Under the pieces are notes generated by a model. That model was not told where the DNA came from, did no database searches, and worked only from the letters and a program-made list of their open reading frames with translations. This document shows positions 1-10,908 of a DNA stretch of 64,000 bases, piece by piece. Where the stretch lies: assembly GCF_050947335.1 (NCBI RefSeq), contig NW_027473710.1, positions 103,575-167,574 of the forward strand, given 5' to 3'. Source of the stretch: Megachile rotundata (lineage: Eukaryota > Arthropoda > Insecta > Hymenoptera > Megachilidae). Each line of letters begins with the position of its first letter. Positions within the stretch are counted from its first letter, which is position 1. The translations under genes and the position numbers were made by a program.

Positions 1-82
1 AACTCATATTATTAGCCATATTATGCTTATATGATCGATAGAACGACAATTACTATACTTATTACTGTTATTATTTCAATCT
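1..82. repeat. 82-bp monomer variant ending in TATTTCAATCT
   Basis: This unit is one base shorter than the consensus because its tail reads TTATTTCAATCT instead of TTATTATCAATCT. It almost always carries ACTGTTATT before that tail and is usually followed by a unit with GG at positions 14-15 (ATTGGCC). Many further copies of the same class occur, for example near 1830-1915, 4750-4815, 9480-9550, 20520-20590, 29160-29215 and 63730-63800. It is therefore an inherited subfamily and not a chance deletion. Confidence 0.85.
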
Positions 83-360
83 AACTCATATTATTGGCCA
101 TATTATGCTTATATGATCGATAGAACGACAATTACTACACTTGTTACTCTTACTATTATCAATCTAACTCATACTATTAGCCATATTATGCTTATATTAT
201 CGATAGAACGACAATTATTATACTTGTTACTCTTATTATCATCAATCTAACTCATATTATTGGCCATATTATGTGGATATGATCGATAGGACGACAATTA
301 CTATACTCATTACTCTTATTATTATCAATCTAACTCATATTATTAGCCATATTATGCTTA
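1..360. repeat. right end of a higher-order block repeated at 4735 and 9468
   Basis: Bases 1-360 match 4735-5094 and 9468-9827 (offsets 4734 and then 4733, 57 monomers). A shared marker is ACAATTATTATACTTG at 211, 4945 and 9678, where most units have ACAATTACT. A second is TATTATCATCAATCT just after it. The match to 4735 stops at 361, where this copy reads TTATATTATCG and the other reads TTATAATATCG. The left part of the block lies outside the window. Confidence 0.85.
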
Positions 361-995
361 TATTATCGATATAACGACAATTTCTATACTTGTTACTATT
401 ATTATTATCAATCTAACTCATATTATTAGCCATCTTATGCTTATATGATCGATTGAACGACAATTTCTAAACCTGTTACTCTCATTATAATCAATCTAAC
501 TCACATTATTAGCCATATTATGCTTATATGATCGATAGAATGACAATTACTATACTTATTCCTCTTACTATTATCAAGCTAACTCATATTATTAGCCATA
601 TTATGCTTATATGATCGATAGAATGACAATTACTATACTTATTCCTCTTACTATTATCAAGCTAACTCATATTATTAGCCATATTATGCTTATATGATCG
701 ATTGAACGAAGATTACTGTACTTATTACTCTTATTATTACCAATCTAACTCATATTATTAGCCATATTATGCTTATATTATCGATAGAACGACAATTACT
801 ATACTTGTTACTCTTATTATTATCAATCTAACTCATATTATTGGCCATATTATGTGGATATGATCGATAGGACGACAATTACTATACTCATTACTCTTAT
901 TATTATCAATCTAACTCATATTATTAGCCATATTATGCTTATATGATCGATAGAACGACAATTACTATACATATTACTGTTATTATTATCAATCT

Positions 996-1081
996 AACTC
1001 ATATTATTAACCATATAATGCTGATATGATCGATTGAACGACAATTACTATACTTATTACTGTTATTATTATTACTAATCG
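996..1081. repeat. 86-bp monomer variant with extra ATT unit
   Basis: The unit runs 86 bases from AACTC at 996 to the next AACTC at 1082. It has a longer (ATT)n-like tail that ends in ACTAATCG instead of ATCAATCT, plus TTAACCATATAATGCTGATATG in its first half (AA at 14-15, TAATGC at 22-27). The same combination recurs as an intact class near 2665, 3495, 6310, 7970, 8965, 12370, 15365, 18015, 22005, 27055, 31290, 38925, 48130, 50950, 57750 and 61560. It therefore marks one slot of the larger repeat blocks. Confidence 0.85.
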
Positions 1082-2408
1082 AACTCATATTATTGGCCAT
1101 ATTATGCTTATATGATCGATTGAACGAGGATTACTGTACTTATTACTCTTATTATTACCAATCTAACTCATATTATTAGCCATATTATGCTTAAATTATC
1201 GATAGAACGACAATTACTATACTTGTTACTCTTATAATTATCAATCTAACTCATATTATTAGCCATATTATGCTTATATGATCGATTGAACGACAATTTC
1301 TAAACCTGGTACTCTCATTATTATCAATCTAACTCATATTATTAGCCATATTATGCTTATATGATCGATAGAATGACAATTACTATACTTATTCCTCTTA
1401 CTATTATCAAGCTAACTCATATTATTAGCCATATTATGCTTATATGATCGATTGAACGAAGATTACTGTACTTATTACTCTTATTATTACCAATCTAACT
1501 CATATTATTAGCCATATTATGCTTGTATTATCGATAGAACGACATATACTATGCTTGTTACTCATATTATTATCAATCTAACTCATATTATTCGCCATAT
1601 TATGCAGATATGATCGATAGAACGGCAATTACTATTCTTATTACTCTTGCTATTATCAGTCTAACTCATATTATTAGCCATATTATGCTTATAATATCGA
1701 TTGCACGACAATTTCTATACTTGTTACTCTTATTATTATCAATCTAACTCATATTATTAGCCATATTATGCTTATATTATCGATAGAACGCCAATTACTA
1801 TACTTGTTACTCTTATTATTATCAATCTAACTCATATTATTGGCCATATTATGCTTATATGATCGATAGAACGACAATTACTATACTTATTACTGTTATT
1901 ATTTCAATCTAACTCATATTATTGGCCATATTATGCTTATATTATCGATAGAACGACAATTACTATACTCATTACTCTTATTATTATCAATCTAACTCAT
2001 ATTATTAGCCATATTATGCTTATATGATCGATAGAACGACAATTACTATACTTATTCCTCTTACGATTATCAAGCTAACTCATATTATTAGCCATATTAT
2101 GCTTATATGATCGATTGAACGAAGATTACTGTACTTATTACTCTTATTACTACCAATCTAACTCATATTATTAGCCATATTATGCTTATATTATCGATAG
2201 AACGACAATTACTATACTTGTTACTCTTATTATTATCAATCTAACTCATATTATTAGCCATATTATGCTTATATGATCGATTGAACGACAATTTATATAC
2301 TTGTTTCTCTCATTATTATCAATCTAACTCATATTATTAGCCATATTATGCTTATATGATCGATAGACCGACAATTTCTAAACCTGTTACTCTCATTATT
2401 ATCAATCT

Positions 2409-2491
2409 AACTCATATTATTAGCCATATTATGCTTATATGATCGATAGAATGACAATTACTATACTTATTACTCTTATTATTATCAATCT
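2409..2491. repeat. representative 83-bp monomer
   Basis: This unit is close to the window-wide consensus and gives the numbering used here. Positions 1-12 and 17-24 each contain CATATTAT (5-12 and 17-24), GCC lies at 15-17, ATCGAT at 34-39, CpG sites at 36-37 and 44-45, and ATTACT/ATTATT-type runs fill 49-75. In this copy position 44 is T (AGAATGAC) instead of the also common C (AGAACGAC), so the second CpG is lost. Other common alternatives are TTGAACGA or TAGGACGA around 39-46, TTTCTAAACCTG in place of TTACTATACTTA around 50-61, and CTATTATCAAGCT in place of TTATTATCAATCT at the end. Confidence 0.95.
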
Positions 2492-3610
2492 AACTCATAT
2501 TATTAGCCATATAATGCTTATAATATCGATTGAACGACAATTTCTAAACCTGTTACTCTCATTATTATCAATCTAGCTCATATTATTAGCCATATTATGC
2601 TCTTATGATCGATAGAATGACAATTACTATACTTATTACTCTTATTATTATCAATCTAACTCATATTATTAGCCATATAATGCTGATATGATCGATTGAA
2701 CGACAATTACTATACTTATTACTGTTATTATTATTACTAATCGAACTCATATTATTGGCCATATTATGCTTATATGATCGATTGAACGAGGATTACTGTA
2801 CTTATTACTCTTATTATTACCAATCTAACTCATATTATTAGCCATATTATGCTTAAATTATCGATAGAACGACAATTACTATACTTGTTACTATTATTAT
2901 TATCAATCTAACTCATATTATTAGCCATCTTATGCTTATATGATCGATTGAACGACAATTTCTAACCTGTTACTCTCATTATAATCAATCTAACTCACAT
3001 TATTAGCCATATTATGCTTATATGATCGATAGAATGACAATTACTATACTTATTCCTCTTACTATTATCAAGCTAACTCATATTATTAACCATATTATGC
3101 TTATATGATCGATAGAATGACAATTACTATACTTATTCCTCTTACTATTATCAAGCTAACTCATATTATTAGCCATATTATGCTTATATGATCGATTGAA
3201 CGAAGATTACTGTACTTATTACTCTTATTATTACCAATCTAACTCATATTATTAGCCATATTATGCTTATATTATCGATAGAACGACAATTACTATACTT
3301 GTTACTCTTATTATTATCATCTACCTCATATTATTGGCCATATTATGTGGATATGATCGATAGGACGACAATTACTATACTCATTACTCTTATTATTATC
3401 AATCTAACTCATATTATTAGCCATATTATGCTTATATGATCGATAGAACGACAATTACTATACATATTACTGTTATTATTATCAATCTAACTCATATTAT
3501 TAACCATATAATGCTGATATGATCGATTGAACGACAATTACTATACATATTACTGTTATTATTATTACTAATCTAACTCATATTATTGGCCATATTATGC
3601 TTATATGATC

Positions 3611-4400
3611 GATAGAACGACAATTACTACACTTGTTACTCTTATTATTATCAATCTAACTCACATTATTAGCCATATTATGCTTATATGATCGATTGAA
3701 CGACAATTTCTAAACCTGTTACTCTCATTATTATCAATCTAACTCACATTATTAGCCATATTATGCTTATATGATCGATAGAATGACAATTACTATACTT
3801 ATTCCTCTTACTATTATCAAGCTAACTCATATTATTAGCCATATTATGCTTATATGATCGATTGAACGAGGATTACTGTACTTATTACTCTTATTATTAC
3901 CAATCTAACTCATATTATTAGCCATATTATGCTTAAATTATAGATAGAACGACAATTACTATACTTGTTACTCTTATAATTATCAATCTAACTCATATTA
4001 TTAGCCATATTATGCTTATATGATCGATTGAACGACAATTTCTAAACCTGGTACTCTCATTATTATCAATCTAACTCATATTATTAGCCATATTATGCTT
4101 ATATGATCGATAGAATGACAATTACTATACTTATTCCTCTTACTATTAACAAGCTAACTCATATTATTAGCCATATTATGCTTATATGATCCATTGAACG
4201 AAGATTACTGAACTTATTACTCTTATTATTACCAATCTAACTTATATTATTAGCCATATTATGCTTATATTATCGATAGAACGACATATACTATGCTTGT
4301 TACTCATATTATTATCAATCTAACTCATAGTATTCGCCATATTATGCTTATATGATCGATTGAACGACAATTACTATACTTGTTACTCTTATTATTATCA
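3611..4400. repeat. linking segment related to 18680-19430
   Basis: This stretch matches 18680-19430 at an offset of about 15030, apart from roughly two central monomers. Shared markers are TATTAACAAGCTAAC (near 4145), GATCCATTGAACG (4188, with CC replacing the CpG) and GATTACTGAACTT. Private changes are TAGATAGAAC near 3940 and TCATAGTATTCGCC near 4325. No gene or non-satellite sequence is present. Confidence 0.75.
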
Positions 4401-5180
4401 ATCTAACTCATATTATTAGCCATATTACGCTTATATGACCGATAGAACGACAATTACTATACTTATTACTGTTATTATTTCATCTAACTCATATTATTGG
4501 CCATATTATGCTTATGTGATCGATAGAACGACAATTACTACACTTGTTACTCTTATTATTATCAATCTAACTCACATTATTAGCCATATTATGCTTATAT
4601 GATCGATTGAACGACAATTTCTAAACCTGTTACTCTCATTATTATCAATCTAACTCACATTATTAGCCATATTATGCTTATATGATCGATAGAATGACAA
4701 TTACTATACTTATTCCTCTTACTATTATCAAGCTAACTCATATTATTAGCCATATTATGCTTATATGATCGATAGAACGACAATTACTATACTTATTACT
4801 GTTATTATTTCAATCTAACTCATATTATTGGCCATATTATGCTTATATGATCGATAGAACGACAATTACTACACTTGTTACTCTTACTATTATCAATCTA
4901 ACTCATACTATTAGCCATATTATGCTTATATTATCGATAGAACGACAATTATTATACTTGTTACTCTTATTATCATCAATCTAACTCATATTATTGGCCA
5001 TATTATGTGGATATGATCGATAGGACGACAATTACTATACTCATTACTCTTATTATTATCAATCTAACTCATATTATTAGCCATATTATGCTTATAATAT
5101 CGATTGCACGACAATTTCTATACTTGTTACTCTTATTATTATCAATCTAACTCATATTATTAGCCATATTATGCTTATAT
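4400..5180. repeat. 0.78-kb block, copy 2 (partner 9133-9913)
   Basis: Matches 9133-9913 at a constant offset of 4733. The shared rare marker is ATTACGCTTATATGACCG (4425 and 9158), in which the usual ATTATGC has become ATTACGC and GATC has become GACC. It contains the 360-bp segment also found at 1-360. A base is missing in TTTCATCTAAC near 4480. The match ends where this copy has GATCGGTTGAACG (5181), which I saw only here. Confidence 0.82.
5083..5100. repeat. perfect short inverted repeat inside one monomer class
   Basis: ATATTAT at 5083-5089 and ATAATAT at 5094-5100 are exact reverse complements separated by GCTT, so the strand could form a 7-bp stem with a 4-base loop. The element arises in every monomer that combines CCATATTATGC with TTATAATATCG, for example also near 1685, 5590, 7000, 9825, 10820 and 17300. 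It is a sequence property of one subfamily; no function can be claimed. Confidence 0.7.
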
Positions 5181-5626
5181 GATCGGTTGAACGACAATTT
5201 ATATACTTGTTTCTCTCATTATTATCAATCTAACTCATATTATTAGCCATATTATGCTTATATGATCGATAGAACGACAATTTCTAAACCTGTTACTCTC
5301 ATTATTATCAATCTAACTCATATTATTAGCCATATTATGCTTATATGATCGATAGAATGACAATTACTATACTTATTACTCTTATTATTATCAATCTAAC
5401 TCATATTATTAGCCATATAATGCTTATAATATCGATTGAACGACAATTTCTAAACCTGTTACTCTCATTATTATCAATCTAGCTCATATTATTAGCCATA
5501 TTATGCTCTTATGATCGATAGAATGACAATTACTATACTTATTACACTTATTATTATCAATCTAACTCATATTATTAGCCATATTATGCTTATAATATCG
5601 ATTGAACGACAATTACTATACTTGTT

Positions 5627-8600
5627 ACTCTTATTATTATCAATCTAACTCATATTATTAGCCATATTATGCTTATATTATCGATATAACGACAATTTCT
5701 ATACTTGTTACTATTATTATTATCAATCTAACTCATATTATTAGCCATCTTATGCTTATATGATCGATTGAACGACAATTTCTAAACCTGTTACTCTCAT
5801 TATAATCAATCTAACTCACATTATTAGCCATATTATGCTTATATGATCGATAGAATGACAATTACTATACTTATTCCTCTTACTATTATCAAGCTAACTC
5901 ATATTATTAGCCATATTATGCTTATATGATCGATAGAATGACAATTACTATACTTATTCCTCTTACTATTATCAAGCTAACTCATATTATTAGCCATATT
6001 ATGCTTATATGATCGATTGAACGAAGATTACTGTACTTATTACTCTTATTATTACCAATCTAACTCATATTATTAGCCATATTATGCTTATATTATCGAT
6101 AGAACGACAATTACTATACTTGTTACTCTTATTATTATCAATCTAACTCATATTATTGGCCATATTATGTGGATATGATCGATAGGACGACAATTACTAT
6201 ACTCATTACTCTTATTATTATCAATCTAACTCATATTATTAGCCATATTATGCTTATATGATCGATAGAACGACAATTACTATACATATTACTGTTATTA
6301 TTATCAATCTAACTCATATTATTAACCATATAATGCTGATATGATCGATTGAACGACAATTACTATACTTATTACTGTTATTATTATTACTAATCGAACT
6401 CATATTATTGGCATATTATGCTTATATGATCGATTGAACGAGGATTACTGTACTTATTACTCTTATTATTACCAATCTAACTCATATTATTAGCCATATT
6501 ATGCTTAAATTATCGATAGAACGACAATTACTATACTTGTTACTCTTATAATTATCAATCTAACTCATATTATTAGCCATATTATGCTTATATGATCGAT
6601 TGAACGACAATTTCTAAACCTGGTACTCTCATTATTATCAATCTAACTCATATTATTAGCCATATTATGCTTATATGATCGATAGAATGACAATTACTAT
6701 ACTTATTCCTCTTACTATTATCAAGCTAACTCATATTATTAGCCATATTATGCTTATATGATCGATTGAACGAAGATTACTGTACTTATTACTCTTATTA
6801 TTACCAATCTAACTCATATTATTAGCCATATTATGCTTGTATTATCGATAGAACGACATATACTATGCTTGTTACTCATATTATTATCAATCTAACTCAT
6901 ATTATTCGCCATATTATGCAGATATGATCGATAGAACGGCAATTACTATTCTTATTACTCTTGCTATTATCAGTCTAACTCATATTATTAGCCATATTAT
7001 GCTTATAATATCGATTGCACGACAATTTCTATACTTGTTACTCTTATTATTATCAATCTAACTCATATTATTAGCCATATTATGCTTATATTATCGATAG
7101 AACGACAATTACTATACTTGTTACTCTTATTATTATCAATCTAACTCATATTATTGGCCATATTATGCTTATATGATCGATAGAACGACAATTACTATAC
7201 TTATTACTGTTATTATTTCAATCTAACTCATATTATTGGCCATATTATGCTTATATTATCGATAGAACGACAATTACTATACTCATTACTCTTATTATTA
7301 TCAATCTAACTCATATTATTAGCCATATTATGCTTATATGATCGATAGAACGACAATTACTATACTTATTCCTCTTACGATTATCAAGCTAACTCATATT
7401 ATTAGCCATATTATGCTTATATGATCGATTGAACGAAGATTACTGTACTTATTACTCTTATTACTACCAATCTAACTCATATTATTAGCCATATTATGCT
7501 TATATTATCGATAGAACGACAATTACTATACTTGTTACTCTTATTATTATCAATCTAACTCATATTATTAGCCATATTATGCTTATATGATCGATTGAAC
7601 GACAATTTATATACTTGTTTCTCTCATTATTATCAATCTAACTCATATTATTAGCCATATTATGCTTATATGATCGATAGAACGACAATTTCTAAACCTG
7701 TTACTCTCATTATTATCAATCTAACTCATATTATTAGCCATATTATGCTTATATGATCGATAGAATGACAATTACTATACTTATTACTCTTATTATTATC
7801 AATCTAACTCATATTATTAGCCATATAATGCTTATAATATCGATTGAACGACAATTTCTAAACCTGTTACTCTCATTATTATCAATCTAGCTCATATTAT
7901 TAGCCATATTATGCTCTTATGATCGATAGAATGACAATTACTATACTTATTACTCTTATTATTATCAATCTAACTCATATTATTAGCCATATAATGCTGA
8001 TATGATCGATTGAACGACAATTACTATACTTATTACTGTTATTATTATTACTAATCGAACTCATATTATTGGCCATATTATGCTTATATGATCGATTGAA
8101 CGAGGATTACTGTACTTATTACTCCTATTATTACCAATCTAACTCATATTATTAGCCATATTATGCTTAAATTATCGATAGAACGACAATTACTATACTT
8201 GTTACTCTTATAATTATCAATCTAACTCATATTATTAGCCATATTATGCTTATATGATCGATTGAACGACAATTTCTAAACCTGGTACTCTCATTATTAT
8301 CAATCTAACTCATATTATTAGCCATATTATGCTTATATTATCGATATAACGACAATTTCTATACTTGTTACTATTATTGTTATCAATCTAACTCATATTA
8401 TTAGCCATCTTATGCTTATATGATCGATTGAACGACAATTTCTAAACCTGTTACTCTCATTATAATCAATCTAACTCACATTATTAGCCATATTATGCTT
8501 ATATGATCGATAGAATGACAATTACAATACTTATTCCTCTTACTATTATCAAGCTAACTCATATTATTAACCATATTATGCTTATATGATCGATAGAATG

Positions 8601-9090
8601 ACAATTACTATACTTATTCCTCTTACTATTATCAGCTAACTCATATTATTAGCCATATTATGCTTATATGATCGATTGAACGAAGATTACTGTACTTATT
8701 ACTCTTATTATTACCAATCTAACTCATATTATTAGCCATATTATGCTTATATTATCGATAGAACGACAATTACTATACTTGTTACTCTTATTATTATCAA
8801 TCTACCTCATATTATTGGCCATATTATGTGGATATGATCGATAGGACGACAATTACTATACTCATTACTCTTATTATTATCAATCTAACTCATATTATTA
8901 GCCATATTATGCTTATATGATCGATAGAACGACAATTACTATACATATTACTGTTATTATTATCAATCTAACTCATATTATTAACCATATAATGCTGATA
9001 TGATCGATTGAACGACAATTACTATACTTATTACTGTTATTATTATTACTAATCGAACTCATATTATTGGCCATATATGCTTATATGATC
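5627..9090. repeat. 3.5-kb higher-order block, copy 2 (partner 312-3610)
   Basis: This is the fuller copy of the block at 312-3610, including the two monomers (8207-8372) that copy 1 lacks. Its 6600-8980 part also matches 11000-13380 at an offset of 4401 (53 monomers) and, through the next duplication, 13990-16300. Small private length changes are GGCATATT near 6411, ATTATCAGCTAAC near 8633 and CCATATATGC near 9075. Private C in ACTCCTATTATT is near 8125. Confidence 0.85.
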
Positions 9091-9132
9091 GATTGAACGA
9101 GGATTACTGTACTTATTACTCTTATTATTACC

Positions 9133-9913
9133 AATCTAACTCATATTATTAGCCATATTACGCTTATATGACCGATAGAACGACAATTACTATACTTATT
9201 ACTGTTATTATTTCAATCTAACTCATATTATTGGCATATTATGCTTATATGATCGATAGAACGACAATTACTACACTTGTTACTCTTATTATTATCAATC
9301 TAACTCACATTATTAGCCATATTATGCTTATATGATCGATTGAACGACAATTTCTAAACCTGTTACTCTCATTATTATCAATCTAACTCACATTATTAGC
9401 CATATTATGCTTATATGATCGATAGAATGACAATTACTATACTTATTCCTCTTACTATTATCAAGCTAACTCATATTATTAGCCATATTATGCTTATATG
9501 ATCGATAGAACGACAATTACTATACTTATTACTGTTATTATTTCAATCTAACTCATATTATTGGCCATATTATGCTTATATGATCGATAGAACGACAATT
9601 ACTACACTTGTTACTCTTACTATTATCAATCTAACTCATACTATTAGCCATATTATGCTTATATTATCGATAGAACGACAATTATTATACTTGTTACTCT
9701 TATTATCATCAATCTAACTCATATTATTGGCCATATTATGTGGATATGATCGATAGGACGACAATTACTATACTCATTACTCTTATTATTATCAATCTAA
9801 CTCATATTATTAGCCATATTATGCTTATAATATCGATTGCACGACAATTTCTATACTTGTTACTCTTATTATTACCAATCTAACTCATATTATTAGCCAT
9901 ATTATGCTTATAT
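9133..9913. repeat. 0.78-kb block, copy 3 (partner 4400-5180)
   Basis: Constant 4733-bp offset from 4400-5180 and the same markers ATTACGCTTATATGACCG and ACAATTATTATACTTG. One base is missing in GGCATATT near 9232. Sequence from about 9640 to 10908 is in turn repeated at 16120-17385. Confidence 0.82.
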
Positions 9914-10908
9914 TATCGATAGAACGACAATTACTATACTTGTTACTCTTATTATTATCAATCTAACTCATATTATTGGCCATATTATGCTTATATGATC
10001 GATAGAACGACAATTACTATACTTATTACTGTTATTATTTCAATCTAACTCATATTATTGGCCATATTATGCTTATATTATCGATAGAACGACAATTACT
10101 ATACTCATTACTCTTATATTATCAATCTAACTCATATTATTAGCCATATTATGCTTATATGATCGATAGAACGACAATTACTATACTTATTCCTCTTACG
10201 ATTATCAAGCTAACTCATATTATTAGCCATATTATGCTTATATGATCGACTGAACGAAGATTACTGTACTTATTACTCTTATTATTACCAATCTAACTCA
10301 TATTATTAGCCATATTATGCTTATATTATCGATAGAACGACAATTACTATACTTGTTACTCTTATTATTATCAATCTAACTCATATTATTAGCCATATTA
10401 TGCTTATATGATCGATTGAACGACAATTTATATACTTGTTTCTCTCATTATTATCAATCTAACTCATATTATTAGCCATATTATGCTTATATGATCGATA
10501 GAACGACAATTTCTAAACCTGTTACTCTCATTATTATCAATCTAACTCATATTATTAGCCATATTATGCTTATATGATCGATAGAATGACAATTACTATA
10601 CTTATTACTCTTATTATTATCAATCTAACTCATATTATTAGCCATATAATGCTTATAATATCGATTGAACGACAATTTCTAAACCTGTTACTCTCATTAT
10701 TATCAATCTAGCTAGCTCATATTATTAGCCATATTATGCTCTTATGATCGATAGAATGACAATTACTATACTTATTACACTTATTATTATCAATCTAACT
10801 CATATTATTAGCCATATTATGCTTATAATATCGATTGAACGACAATTACTATACTTGTTACTCTTATTATTATCAATCTAACTCATATTATTAGCCATAT
10901 TATGCTTA
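9640..10908. repeat. 1.27-kb block, copy 1 (partner 16120-17385)
   Basis: Matches 16120-17385 at an offset of about 6480. A rare shared marker is TATGATCGACTGAACG (near 10245 and 16725), with C where other units have T. Two private length changes lie here: CTCTTATATTATC near 10116 (one base short) and a four-base CTAG duplication giving CTAGCTAGCTC near 10710. Confidence 0.82.

Larger units (their letters stand above)
312..3610. repeat. 3.3-kb higher-order block, copy 1 (partner 5627-9090)
   Basis: Sequence from about 312 matches sequence from about 5627 at an offset of 5315, then 5314 after a one-base loss at about 6411. Shared markers include GATATAACG (near 365 and 5680), GCTTGTATTATCG (1521 and 6835), AACGGCAATT (1621 and 6935) and ATGCTCTTATG (near 2600 and 7910). 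At 2893 this copy jumps by 166 bp relative to the partner, so it lacks two monomers present at 8207-8372. After that the offset is 5480 until the match ends near 3610. C at 2368 (AGACCGAC) is private to this copy. Confidence 0.85.

Noticed and set aside
705..711. True CENP-B box
   Set aside because: Only the YTTCGTT half fits. The CGGG part of the core is missing in every class I examined, so I do not annotate a binding site.
5195..5210. Yeast-type ARS consensus in ATTTATATACT
   Set aside because: It matches about 9 of 11 positions of the consensus, which is not remarkable in a 76% AT sequence, and most monomers have diverged forms (TTTCTAAACC or TTACTATACT) at this position.
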